DNA of 64,000 nt, from the NCBI GenBank assembly GCA_964017155.1, contig OZ024867.1:26063226-26127225 (forward strand), given 5' to 3'. The position numbers were made by a program, and so were the translations under genes. This DNA comes from Oasisia sp. SBJ-2009. Taxonomy: Eukaryota > Annelida > Polychaeta > Sabellida > Siboglinidae. Below, piece after piece: positions 31,923 through 42,860 of the stretch. Position 1 is the stretch's first letter; each line of letters begins with the position of its first letter. The notes beneath the pieces were generated by a model. It did not search any database and was not told the origin of the DNA. It saw only the letters and a program-made list of their open reading frames with translations.

Positions 31923-32321
31923 ATGGACGACGCGTTTGTACTCCATTACAAGGGGAAATTGAGGGAGAAAACAGTTGTGGCAGCAAATGGAGAGTGTTTG
32001 TTGTGGACTGGAAGTAGATGTTGTGTACGGGGAGGGGTGGTTGGGAATTATGGGGTGATTTACGTTAAATGTCGGCAACTTCGTGGTGGTGGTTTGCGCT
32101 GGAAACTGATGAGAGTTCATCGTTTAGCATACATGTTGCACCACAAGGAATGGGAACTTCCGCCAGATATGCACTGTAGCCACTTGTGTCACAATTCTCT
32201 ATGTATAAATGTCAATCATTTAATACTCGAGACTCCATTTGTGAATGGTAACAGGAGGCAGTGTGCCAGAGAAAACATATGCTTATGCCATGATCAAGCC
32301 CCACCATGCATTTTTTTTTAA
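31923..32321 (+). CDS. I-PpoI-like His-Me finger endonuclease, unit 3
   Basis: 132 codons, identical to the unit 2 copy except Gly122 to Cys in the ICLCHD segment. All putative zinc ligands, the His87 base and the Asn ligand are kept, and there is no frameshift or stop, in contrast to the broken transposase next door. It lies 291 bp from, and convergent with, the unit 3 transposase. Confidence 0.82.
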   Translation: MDDAFVLHYKGKLREKTVVAANGECLLWTGSRCCVRGGVVGNYGVIYVKCRQLRGGGLRWKLMRVHRLAYMLHHKEWELPPDMHCSHLCHNSLCINVNHLILETPFVNGNRRQCARENICLCHDQAPPCIFF

Positions 32322-32612
32322 ATACACATACCTTTTAAGAATACGAGGTAATTAAATTAATTGCAATTAGCATGTACTTACCATTGCATAAGTCGTTCAT
32401 CAGTCTCCATTTCTTTTGATCAGATCTGTCTGTCTGTGCGTCCTTTTGTTGGCCCATACAGCATTGTGTTTGCAGATTGTGTCAGACAGTGTAGTCTTTC
32501 TTCTGTTGATCCGGGTCTGGCTTATTGTGTATTGTCTAATTGTCTGTGTACCCTCTGTGTATTCTCTATTGTAAGTAAATCACTGGGGTGTGACAACTCA
32601 GAGTTCTACTAA

Positions 32613-34740
32613 TTATGTGTGAGCTGGATAGGTGTGGTCGTCAACAGATCTGTCACGAAGACAGTAGGGGTGTTCTACCACAGTGCTCTTATTCACCTTG
32701 ACCTTGGTTTTTTTCACATTGACCTTGCTCTTGTTTGTTGTTGTCATTTCTTGGTCCAGTTGGCCCTTGCGATAGACTGCCTTCTGTGCAGCCACTCTCG
32801 TCTGAGCTGAGGCCTTCCTCTTTCGCTTTGCTGCGCGAACGGCATCAAACCGTTTCCTCTTGTTTACTAACAAACATCTCCTCACTGCGCGTCGGTGCAT
32901 GTACATTCTGTGATACAATGCCTCGCGTTGTATTTGCGCAGCAACACATGCTACCCTGCCACCTCTATTTATGGGTGCCCTGTTACTTTCCAGCTTCCTC
33001 AGTAGTGAGGCTCCAGTGCCATAATTCAGCCTATCTATGGCTGCACACGCCCTGCCCGTGACATTGCGTGAGAAGTTCACATTCTTGGGAAGCGATGCCG
33101 ATAGCGATCGGTTCAAGCCTTCATTTCAGTTCGTGTTCATGCATAACTTCGTCATCTCCAGAGCGCGAACACCGAGTCTGATGTTAATCAGATTTCGTAG
33201 AGTCGCTCTGTCTGTGTCCGTCATGTTCAGATGTGATATACGCCCTGAGTGTAAGTGCACTGATTTCTTCCACCAGTTCTTGCGTTTGCCACCAGCGCAG
33301 ACAACAGAGTAGTACCGGCACTTCTCACACTCCCCACTGTAGCAGTCTAGTGTCGTCTCAATGACGCGAGGCATCAGTGAGGCCACCTTTTTTGGTGTCA
33401 CCAGCATATAGGTCATTCATCACACTGTGTATTTGATGGCACCTGGTCTTCACGTCAAGTGAAAACATTTTTTTCTGCTCTTTTCGTATTACTGCTGTCG
33501 TCCCCGGAAACATGCGCTCACTAAACTGCGCCTTGATCATTTTCCTAAACAACGACGACCCTAAGTGTGTAGTGTCAGCTTGTCGCTCGACATTTGACGT
33601 TGTTCCTGACATCCCTGCCTTCACGCCTTCGGCACCGTGTGCATCTCCATCGGTGACGATGTATCGCAGTCCGACATCTTGTGCCGCAAACTGTCGCCCT
33701 ATCTCAGCCCCTGCTGTATACTCGGAGAGAGGCTCACTGGCTGGCAGCGTTGCCGTACAGTTTGCATGGCCTGGACATGTCACATTCACTCCTCGCCTCC
33801 TCAGTGAAGCACCCAGTGTGCATAGCTTGTTCTGGATGCTTATCCCAACTATCTCATTCTGTGCTGTCTGCTTCTCGACAGCAACAGTGATCGCCTGGCT
33901 GGCATTCTGTCCTGCGTGATACGCTCCAGTGATGCACGTGGTGTTATAGCGACTATCAATCGCGATATTTATGGGCGCATTCTCGGGTAGACCACGCAGC
34001 CGATTTATTTGCTTCACGTCTTCGCGTTTCTTTGCCAGGTCTGCCAATGTCATCGTCGACGTTGTGTCACCAACCTTGTTGGCAGTTTTTTGCATGGCGC
34101 TGATGCATGGTGATGGCACATTCATACTAGCAAAAATTACTCGGCTCTTTACTATGCCTGTTGTACTCTCCTGTAATCCGACTTGTAGTCCAATGTTAGG
34201 CGCCGCTGGCTTACGGCCTCGCCTTCCTGACTCCACTTCACGGTACAGTTTATACATCCTTGATGTGTATCCACATTTCTTACATCGTAGACAACACTGC
34301 CAACACAATCCTACTTTGATTTCTCTGGCAACAGTGAAGCTAGGATTGACACACCCGCCTTCCGTCAGTGAATGCTCCTCGATGCACTCGTTGTACATCG
34401 TTTCCATCCGGCCTTTGTCGTACAGCCGCATTTCCTCACGTGTATCTTCTCCTCCTCCTTGTAGATACACCGATGTCAAGTCGTCATTGTCGTGATCATC
34501 GCGGCGTGGCCGCAGGATCTTCGCCTCGCCAGAGTGCCCTTCTGCATCTGGCACCTCGATGAGGCCAGCTGGCGTCACTTTTGTGACGCGCGTAAACTCA
34601 GCTTGGGTAAGTCTGGGTATCCATCGGGCTAAACTTTCTCCATCTCCAGTATGCTCTTCAATGTTGTCCTCTTTCTTGGACGCGTATGAAGGATGACCCT
34701 TCCTAAAACCAGAGGGCCTTTCACTCTTTCGCGGAGACAT
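32613..34740 (-). pseudogene. Kolobok/Mutator-like DDE transposase, unit 3 (frameshift plus TGA)
   Basis: ATG at 34,740. Same architecture as unit 2 with scattered substitutions (ERPSG, HPSYAS, NIEEHTG, ESGRRGRK, SRYNTTC). An extra T in a homopolymer near 33,386-33,392 shifts the frame inside the YAGDTKK segment; similarity resumes in the other frame through CYSGECEKCRYYS. The shared TGA follows at about 33,126-33,128, then NEGLNRSLSASLPKN and the basic tail to 32,613. Two lesions, one of them common to unit 2, mean this copy is not autonomous. Confidence 0.85.
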
Positions 34741-34842
34741 GATGACAATTGAAATACACACACAACAAATTCCAAATGTGACACACCAGAGTAATCCAAC
34801 CTAGTGACCAGCTGACACTAAGCTCACATGGCTGCTGCAACT

Positions 34843-35109
34843 TTAGTGGGGTGGGGGTACATAATTTCCTCCAATCAAGCGATTGTTTACACCAGTAGTC
34901 CCATGTACAATTGATTTGTGATTTACAACCCTCCCTGGATGTGATATGTCAAATATTTTGTTTCTACCAGGTGGCATCAAAGCTGGAACAGCCCACTTGT
35001 GCATCAGGCCTGCATTCTGCCCGCATGTCGTTGACATGTACCTGTGCACGACAGGAAACGAGGCTGCTGTGTGTTTGATGTGGCTTTTTTTCATACCCCA
35101 TATCAGCAC
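34843..35109 (-). other. Unit 3 transposase upstream region with conserved small ORF
   Basis: The third copy of the frame at 27,016-27,240. One extra G near its end shifts the last residues (NYVPPPH), and a four-base gap upstream opens the frame to 88 codons. This argues that the frame is not under strong coding constraint. Confidence 0.35.
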
Positions 35110-35707
35110 TAATACACATGTGTCTTTGGAGCTGGCTATAATTCGTGAAGTTTACACCCTTTTTTTTAACACATGGGATCTTTTAAAAGGCAAATGTTCA
35201 ATATTTTTGGCAAAAAAACAAGCATAATGCAGAATATTAAAAAAATACCAACATTGCACTATAGTGATTAAATTCAGTGTCTTCAAGGTCGTCTTAGTGT
35301 AACCAATGTGACACTGGGGTCAGAATTCATATAATATCAACTACTATAATTAATGTATATACATCATTCATGACACAGTAGATATTTCTCCACAACGGAC
35401 GGGTGTGACCTTCAAAGACATGTCAGTTAATGTGTGCGGCTATACGGAAAAAATCCTTAGATGAATTTCTTTAATATATGCATTGCTTCAATGTAATATA
35501 TTTTTCGTGAAGAGTTGCTCTATTCGGGCAATCTATTTGGGGACATACCACCAAATGGAGTCCTACGCCATTACCCATAGTAGTCCTGCTTAAAAGAACT
35601 GCATTGTGCAGTTTTTTGTAAATTCCTGGAAGCAATGAATGTAGGACTGGTTGAGTAGAAATAATTTTTTTGTGCAGCATGGCATCAGAGCTGTGAAATA
35701 ATGACAT

Positions 35708-35977
35708 TTGTCAGAGAGTGACCACGCGCGTATGTATACAGTTGTAGTTCGGCCTAGAGGTGTCAACATGGGCAATCGCCGGCTGATTGGAGCAGAAATG
35801 GAGGGGTGTCAGGTTAGAGATTGGATTGTAGGAGAAAAAGATATGTCATTTTCACGAATTTTATATATGATATGTGTGAATGGAGGCTACTTAGTGTGTG
35901 AACTTTTCAAACACATTGATATAAAAGCCTGGCGGGAAATCAAAGAAACGTTTCAATGGCCGCCTATGGTAAATTAA
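35708..35977 (+). CDS. Small ORF at the right end of unit 3, unknown function
   Basis: 89 codons: MSESDHARMYTVVVRPRGV, NMGNRRLIGAEMEGCQVRDW, MSFSRILYMICVNGGYLV and KHIDIKAWREIKETFQWPP, stopping 12 bp before the unit's right end. It is the full-length version of the frame at 27,904-28,095. No family recognised. As the only ORF in this part of the element it may be a third product, but with one intact copy it could also be chance. Confidence 0.35.
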   Translation: MSESDHARMYTVVVRPRGVNMGNRRLIGAEMEGCQVRDWIVGEKDMSFSRILYMICVNGGYLVCELFKHIDIKAWREIKETFQWPPMVN

Positions 35978-35989
35978 TGGTGGTATCTA

Positions 35990-36197
35990 CCCAGTCAATC
36001 GAAGTCGGCCCAGGAGACCATTCCATTCAGGATCTTGCATTTCTGTAAACATCATAAGAGTGGTGACTTCGCAAAGTCCATCTTGAGGTGCTATACCCGT
36101 TGCAGGCTACATTACTATTTCAAGTTTGAGACCAGAGCTTTGATCCAAAACAAGCTCAAGAAGACCAGAAAGTTGCAAATACTGAAGCATAAGTAAT
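35990..36197 (+). other. Candidate terminal exon just outside the array, unknown product
   Basis: An open frame immediately after TCTACCCAG reads ETIPFRILHFCKHHKSGDFA, KSILRCYTRCRLHYYFKFE, then a very basic NKLKKTRKLQILKHK end with TAA. No match recognised. The AG that could serve as acceptor is formed at the junction between the array's right end and the flank. Confidence 0.35.
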
Positions 36198-37371
36198 GAA
36201 GTGTTGGTAGACATGGTATACATTCATATGTAGCTGTGATGTCATAGACTTAAAGATGACTGCCTTGGACATATTATATTGCATTGAGTGGATCTCGACG
36301 GCACGGATATGTATTTCGTAAATTACATATTGAAATGATATGAATTGCAAACTATGCCAATTCAATGAAACTGAAGACTAACTATAATGAATATTGTGAA
36401 CAAATGTACATGTAGCTGACAACGTATTGACATTTTAATTATGGTACATATTCTTTTACTGCTGTGTGGCGCATGATGACTATCATGTATCAAAATACAG
36501 CACAGGTTGTATGTATCATAGTCTAGGAGCCAAAGCCCTATATTTTAGTGAACCTGGTTTTGTCGGATAAAGTTTTTTTCTCTGTTGATTCTTGTAGCCT
36601 GGGGCATGGTTAATCAGAATCAGGAGGGTGCCCAGAGATATCTATTGGGGAACTCTAGATATTAACCCCTTGATATCGGATACACTGAAAATCTGAAGAA
36701 AAAAATAATGTTTTCCATTTCTTAATGAAGAGTGTTTACCAATGGCTTAAATATGTTTGTTAATCATGAATATTCATGTTATTGAGTTTGTATGAACCAC
36801 TGTTTATGCCATACAGAGGGCAATTAACCATTTTCTGGTAATTTTGTGGTACCCTGGGTGCCCGCCTGGGTAATATCAGCTCAGCATATCGAACGTGAAG
36901 GTCAGCAATGCTACGCTTGTCAGATGCTAGGCTTGACAGATTAACAAAACAAACAATAGATGGCACCACTGAGGTATCAACTTCCTGTTAAAAACACACG
37001 TTTGCCTTTCCATTGTTTTCAGTCAAGTAAAAGTATGTAAGAGCTTAGTTTTCGATTGCTTCGAAGGCGACAAACGCAAGTACATGCACTGTAGCACCAC
37101 CAGAATGGTGCCTTTTAAATCTCAGATGCCTTAGGGGTAGGTTTTACAGCAATTTTTAATTAGATAAAGCCAACATCTCCAATTAGTGTGTACTAATCTT
37201 TTTGCAGATCATCAAACTACTAATAACTGCATCATGGAATTTCCTGAGTAAATTCGGTTCAATTATGTTGCCACAAGCAGAATAACCTAAATTTTCTGAG
37301 CAAATAAGACACTGAAACCTCATACTAATTCTGCACAGGGAAAAAGATTGACGATATTGCTTTTTTTACAG
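36198..37371. other. No recognisable gene
   Basis: AT-rich sequence; short minus ORFs at 36,156-36,365 and 36,760-36,969 have no motif. Confidence 0.55.
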
Positions 37372-37538
37372 GGTTGAGAGTCGTGGATCCCGACCTTGAT
37401 GGATGCTACTTCAAATGGAAGTTCAACTGCCAGGACAAGAATGAAAGGCTAACTTGTTCTGGAGCAGTCCGAATAGCGAACATTATCCGGTGTAGTCAAA
37501 TATACGGTGATGAAAAACACTATGAGCTCGAAAATTAG
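37372..37538 (+). other. Candidate terminal exon, unknown product
   Basis: A pyrimidine tract and acceptor (GCTTTTTTTACAG) precede 54 codons: LRVVDPDLDGCYFKWKFNC, QDKNERLTCSGAVRIANII and YGDEKHYELEN, then TAG. Composition is coding-like. It lies upstream of the pogo-type block at 38-39 kb and may belong to that element or to a host gene; I do not recognise it. Confidence 0.35.
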
Positions 37539-37864
37539 TTGGAAAAGAACAATGAATTCAGTCTGATGTTGTGTTTCACGTTACACTTCAAAAACCCACA
37601 CTGAGTGTCATCAATGGAACTGTGAAGGAGAAAGTGATCCTAGTATCCCTCGGAAAATTGTAAGGCGTTCATTGTCGGTAGAGGCTGCAGAAACCTTCAA
37701 CTTTAAGAAGCAGTCTTTTTGTGGGGCGCTTGTAATGTTGAGAGAGATAAGAAACACCCGACAGATGGAGAGAAGCTTACGTCTTTCGAGAGATTGATAA
37801 GAAACAGTCTCTCATAGAACTCTGTGTCAAGCGAAATGATGACGCTGCAAGAACACTCTTGAAA

Positions 37865-38990
37865 CAAATGCGGAGTTTTTGCTAAAAGCATGGACCTGGC
37901 TAATAAATATAATACTTACAAATTTTACTTATAAACTAACACAATTGCTCTAATCTATTTTTCCATCAAGATGTATGTTCTTTTATGGCCACAAGGCCAG
38001 TACATGAAAATCTTACATATTCTGTTCAATAAACAGATGTGTTTATTATCTAATCATCACATAAAACATGAGTTTTCTGAACGTGATGATGAAACAAAAC
38101 AAGTACATTAACAAGCTAGCATGGACTATTTGATAGGTTTCCCTTTTCAGGAAATTAGTCAGAAAGGACAAGAACAAAAATTGATATGTGCACATTATGA
38201 ACTGTTTCAACTGCACATTGCTTAATGTTTAAAACTAACATGTATGTCCCATATTTATATATGTGTACAAGAAGTGTACAACTTATCCAGGACAATGTTC
38301 TAGATTCATTTGCAATTACTTGCTTTTATGCTAATATGATGTGTGGCATGTGGACTGTACTTGCTTGCAAGAAATGAATGACTAGCAAATAAGGCCATAA
38401 AGAGTCAGTAGTTAACCACTGTGTGAATTGCTGAAATTGCTAGTTATTTAATGTCAAAGACTTAAATGTATACCCACATTTGTAGGCTTTGGCAATAGTG
38501 TGCGATTTGGTGTGAAATGTGGAGATACAGAAATGGAACCCGAGAGAGGTGATTATATATAACAGTTTACAGTTTATGTGTACAAGAAGTGTACAAATCA
38601 TCCAGGACAATGTCCAAGACTCATTTGCAACCACTTGCTTTTATGCTAATATGATGTGTGGCATGTGGACTGTACTTGCTTGCAAGAAATGAATGACTAG
38701 CAAATAAGGCCATAAAGAGTCGGTAGTTAACCATTGTGTGAATTGCTGAAATTGCAAGTTATTTAATGTCAAAGAATTAAATGTATACCCACATTTGTAG
38801 GCTTTGGCAGCAGTGTGCGATCTGGTGTGCAATGCAAGAGGTGATTATATATATAACAGTTTATGCGTCCTAGAAGTGTACAGATCATCCAGTACAATGT
38901 CCAAGACTCATTTGCAATCACTTGCTTTTATGATAATATGATGTATGGGCTGTGGACTGTACTTGCTTGCAAGAAATGAATGACTTGCAG
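37865..38990 (+). repeat. Pogo-linked intron repeat: about three tandem units of about 300 bp
   Basis: The landmark AGAAGTGTAC recurs at about 38,271, 38,583 and 38,871, each followed by the same TTTGCAA..CTTGCTTTTATG block and GCTTGCAAGAAATGAATGAC. Units 1 and 2 continue TAGCAAATAAGGCCATAAAG; unit 3 instead continues TTGCAG into the pogo exon. The stretch 37,865-38,560 is duplicated at 55,060-55,750. Confidence 0.8.
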
Positions 38991-39389
38991 GGTGCTCAAC
39001 CAGCAGATGTGTCTTGGAATGCACCTTTCAAAAATCTATTGAGAGCAAAGTGGAAGTTGTGGAGACAAACATATGAGAGAACCCCCATGGGTAATCTCAA
39101 AGTGGCTTCCAGGCAGGATGTCATCAACTGGATTTCACACGCATAGCAAGGTGTGAGTGAAGAAGTCATTGTGCATTCATTCAAGGCCACTGGAATTTCT
39201 TCAGCCCTTGATGGATCTGAAGTTCATTTCCTGAGCAACAACATGGCAGCAGGTCTTAATGCAGTTGACAGACAACAACATGCCAGAGATGAGGTGGCCG
39301 ATCTTCTCTTCGATTCAGAAGATGATGATACTGAAGATGATTTCCGTGGCTTTAGTGATGTGTCTGAATCAAATGATGATGATCAGTAA
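38991..39389 (+). pseudogene. Pogo-type (Tc1/mariner) transposase C-terminal exon
   Basis: After the acceptor TGACTTGCAG the frame reads AQPADVSWNAPFKNLLRAKW, MGNLKVASRQDVINWISHA, an in-frame TAG at 39,144-39,146 where the family has Trp, then GVSEEVIVHSFKATGISSAL-DGSEVHFL and a strongly acidic tail (DSEDDDTEDD). This is the C-terminal end of the pogo/Tigger/jerky DDE domain: Q-P-x-D-V-x-x-N-x-P-F-K and SFK.CGI..ALDGSE. The catalytic core exons are not here. The end of the ORF at 39,389 is natural for the family's acidic C-terminus. Confidence 0.82.
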
Positions 39390-39894
39390 TTCTGAGCAAA
39401 CTCTGAACAGGCCAACATATCTTGTATATAAGCTTTGATGACATCAGAACATTGTTTAAATAAATGATTGTTAATAAATGTGGTTTTTAAAAATGTTTCG
39501 TTGTGGATAATTTTATTGCATGTTCCAGAATATAGTTATGACGTGGTAGTGTACATGTTAGCAACAGCACATGTTGTGATGACATCATGATAACTGTTGG
39601 CCTTGCCCTTGAACTTGTGAAACTTGGCGGCAAGCCATAAAAATAGTGGTATTCAAACTTTCTGGCCGAACATTCGTGTAAATGCCCACCCCCAATACCT
39701 CCCTATATCCAATATAAACACCCTGGGCATTTCCACGGGCGAATATGGTATGTGTTCTGAGAACAGTGTTGACGATCTAAACTATTAACGGAATAGCATT
39801 TATGAAAAAATCGTCACTTACAAAGTTTTGATACCATTTTTACGAAAAAAACTTTACTAAGAAATTCATATGTTGTTCAGGAATACCGCCCCTG

Positions 39895-40065
39895 GAGATC
39901 ACCAGGTGGATGATTGTTGCAGAAACTCTGTTTGCGAACATGACTGCATAGCACACACAGCCTTTCCTTTCTGCTGGTGGACAATTTCTTGAAAGTCGTG
40001 AAGGAGATAATTTTATTATCAGACAGTGAAACTGCCAAGACATTTTCCGGAGGCCGATCAATTTG
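39895..40065 (+). pseudogene. ZNF862-like fragment (AETLFANM segment)
   Basis: Reads IVAETLFANM, then, after a TAG and a frameshift, LSFLLVDNFLKVVKE and SDSETAKTFSGGRS. The same order (ETLFANMVAEHN, then L.DHF.KVVK..F.DSE.AK) is found at 45.7 and 54.1 kb. Heavily degraded. Confidence 0.6.
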
Positions 40066-40329
40066 AGGTGTTAACTGTATGGAGGTCCACTATTAATTTG
40101 TTTAGGTTTTTGTAAGGTTTGTCGGTGTGTGATGGTTTACAGATGAATTGCTCAGCCAGTTTTAGATGTTTGCATTGTAAACTGTGGAGATCCACCATTG
40201 AGCATTTGAATTAGATGAGATTTATCACCTGGTCTTGAAATAGCAAATCACAACCATTCCATTGAAGCATTTGAATACTGTCCTACCTAAGCAAGCCGAC
40301 GATCTGGGCTGACCATTGTACTGATCAAT

Positions 40330-40500
40330 ATGGCACCAAAGCATGAACGAAGATGGCAGCATCTGTTTTGAAGAAGAAATGCTGAGAAATATCTACGGGC
40401 GTGGGTCACCGATCTGGATTGGATAAGTAGTTCTAAGTGACACACTATTGTCACAAGTATTTTGTCGCGTATACAATTCACAGTTTAGTGTTGCTGCAAG
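40330..40500 (+). pseudogene. ZNF862-like N-terminal fragment, out of order
   Basis: MAPKHERRW, a stop, then EKYLRAWVTDLDWISSSK. This corresponds to MAPVKPC...EVYAGWVSDLTWISRSD at 45,451. It lies downstream of the segment it should precede (39,895-40,065), so the copy has been rearranged. Confidence 0.5.
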
Positions 40501-40665
40501 AAGCAAAAATAATGCAATTCGCCAGCAACAACATCCCTACATGTGAACCTTGATTGAGCGTCAAGTGAACCATCGTGCCACTTCACTTTTTGTGGTAGTC
40601 ACCAGCCCTTGTCGTGATTCTTAACAGATAGGGTGATGGAATAGATAAATCACCGGCAAACTAAA

Positions 40666-41140
40666 TACAGTGAAACCTGTTAACCATGGATCCACCACGT
40701 ACCACCCTTTTGGGTATCTGTCAACCAAACCACAAATCAGCCAACCAAACCACAATGACAGCAGACCAACTCCATGTCTGTCCTCCAGTCAGGACAATTG
40801 TAGTGGAGTAGATGTCTTAGTGATTACTCAGAGCACTTATGACACAAGTGTTAGGGTAGTTACAACACCACACTTGGAGTTTGACCAGACAAGACACAGA
40901 GGTGTTAATCCCACCTTCAGCAGGTCCACTAGTGAGGACAATAACAATGGAGTAGGTGCCAAAGCAGACACTGTGTGTAGTACTGGGGCAAATGTCAAAG
41001 TAAACACAATAGCAGAAGCACTTTGGACTACTGACCACCAATCACACCCAGGTGATTATGAACCCTGGACATACCCAATAGCATTCTATTTTAACATCCA
41101 CAATAGAATGCTATTTTATCCACACAGATAAAATAGCATT
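40666..41140. mobile_element. Possible pogo-like MITE with terminal hairpins
   Basis: The left end CAGTGAAACCTGTTAACCA resembles pogo/Tigger inverted repeats (CAGTGRAACC). The interior has repeated CAACCAAACCACAA motifs and a 153-codon frame with no domain. Near 41,079-41,136 three overlapping AATAGCATT / AATGCTATT arms form nested hairpins. The matching right TIR was not located. Confidence 0.4.
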
Positions 41141-42429
41141 GTATGTCAATTTAAGATTCCATAAATACGGATGCGGCTTACGGATATGGCTGCAATTTGC
41201 GGATGTGTCAAGCGTCTTGAGTGATTCCATCATTGCGGAACGCAGTGCATTTAGCTCTAAGTCTGACAGCTCTGTAAGATGGGAGCACTGTAGGATTCCC
41301 TTATTATTAGCTTATTTTTACAACCAACATTTCTAAGTGTCGAATCTTGGGGACCAGCTCGTGCATAGGCATGTACAAATATTGTAAAAGATACATGGAA
41401 GATTTTATTCTAATACTATATGACGCAAAGCTGAAGGCCACGGTACCATTGGTGGGTTCATGACATCATTAACAACAGAGTCACTGTGGTCTGTACAATC
41501 ATAAGGTAGTCCATGAATTACAGCAGGACGAGAAGTTCTTCTACAACAGCTTCTAGGCCTACTTGAACTAGGCACACGACACGTTTCAATCCTTGATGGC
41601 AGATACAGAATACTATTACCTTCCCCCCAATACCTTTCCGCCATTAGGAAAGTTGGGAAAACACGTCTGTAAGGAAGTCACCCTTGGAATTTCCTGTCTG
41701 ATTCGTGTGTGCGGATGCATTTTGAATCACTACATGGAGCGATTCATTTGCCGCATTTGTATCCACACATTTGGAACCACTCCTATGTGTTCACATTGTA
41801 GCCATTTGTTGCCACACAGGCGCACACCACATGCCACGTCCGCATGACGCATCCGTACGTATGGAATGTTAGCTTTGCATGTGTGACGGTGTGTCATGTG
41901 ACTGGTTTCTTAAAGCAACTTTTTAAATGACACAGTTACTTACTTAGCGTCTTGTGTTTGCATAAACATAGTCAGAGTGAGGACCTCCACCAGTGTTAGT
42001 GAGGAAGACATTTGGGGAAGTAAGGCATAGCTTTATCTAGAGCCTCAACCACCCATCATTTGGACAGGCAATTTCAACTATACACGTGGGGGGGATTTAG
42101 GACAGGATACAATCCACCACAGTATGATAAGATCTGGGAGTTTGTATGACGGGTGTCACTGTGTCAGCTCTGCATGGTACATATCGAGTTCTATATACCC
42201 CAGAAACAAATCCTTCCCGTACTGTGAATTCCTAACATTACTTGAGCATTTTCCAGACGCACAACGCTCAATAATACATGCATAATTCATGCATACTATT
42301 ATGGAGGCGTAATCCTAGAGATGTATCTTTAAAATAGTTAACATGGCACTGACCAAAACGTTGTGACTGGCAACACTTGTATCCTGCATCAAGCCCTGAA
42401 GTACGGCATACAGTCGATTATAAGCAATT
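41141..42429. other. No recognisable gene
   Basis: Short ORFs only (41,139-41,336; 41,405-41,644 minus; 41,593-41,847). Imperfect repeats of GCGGATG / GCGGATGTG near 41,170-41,210. Confidence 0.5.
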
Positions 42430-42860
42430 AAATGTGTAAACTATTAAAGACACTTTTCCATTGCCTTTGATCAAAGAATGTATCATTAATTTGGCAGATA
42501 ACCTGTGGTTTCACACACTACACCCTACAAGTGGCTATTGGCAAATCATGGTAGATGAACACAACAGTCATAAGACAGCATTCCTTACCAAATGCAGTCT
42601 CTTTGAACATATCAGAATGGCCCAGGGATTATAAAAACAATGCACCTGCCACATTCCAAAGGGTTATAAATCTTGTCCTACGCAGTCTCACATGCAACAA
42701 GGTACTGGTATACCTAGATGACGTAATTGTATTAGGAAGGAGCTTTGAAGAGTCCCTCAAAAACTTGCAAGTCATTCTCTAGAGATTTGAGGCGAACAGT
42801 TTAAAACTGAAACCAAAGAAATGTTACTAGTTTAGCAGAGATTTCCCTCCTTGAATGTAT
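42430..42860 (+). pseudogene. Ty3-type reverse transcriptase relic, copy 1
   Basis: The stretch corresponds base for base to 50,440-50,912 with more lesions. It includes a WFHTLHPTSGYWQIMVDEHN-like block, NAPATFQRV and VYLDDVIVLGRSFEESL. This is the palm of a Ty3/gypsy RT (F..LDL.SGYWQI..., NAPATFQ, YLDD). A two-base change converts the GLCNAP segment to an out-of-frame DYKNNAP. The YLDD catalytic motif survives here, unlike in the second copy. Confidence 0.82.

Larger units (their letters stand above)
25736..35989. mobile_element. Head-to-tail array of three transposase + His-Me endonuclease units
   Basis: The same landmark (CGACGACCCTAAGTGTGTAG) occurs at 25,741, 29,868 and 33,553, giving periods of 4,127 and 3,685 bp. 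Each full unit runs endonuclease ORF (+), transposase (-), upstream leader (-), then a small ORF (+). Unit 1 lacks its left part (endonuclease and transposase C-terminus), breaking off at about 25,735. Unit 2 begins at 28,185 and lacks about 460 bp at its right end; it joins unit 3 at about 31,866. Units 1 and 3 end at the same base (GGTGGTATCTACCC, 28,184 and 35,989), which marks a real right end. No terminal inverted repeat between right end and left end was seen. Copies differ at only a few sites per kb by eye, so duplication is recent. Confidence 0.85.

Noticed and set aside
40670..41131. 153-codon plus-strand ORF as a host gene
   Set aside because: Starts in a pogo-like terminal repeat, is low-complexity (Asn, Thr, Pro, Gln) and ends in terminal hairpins.
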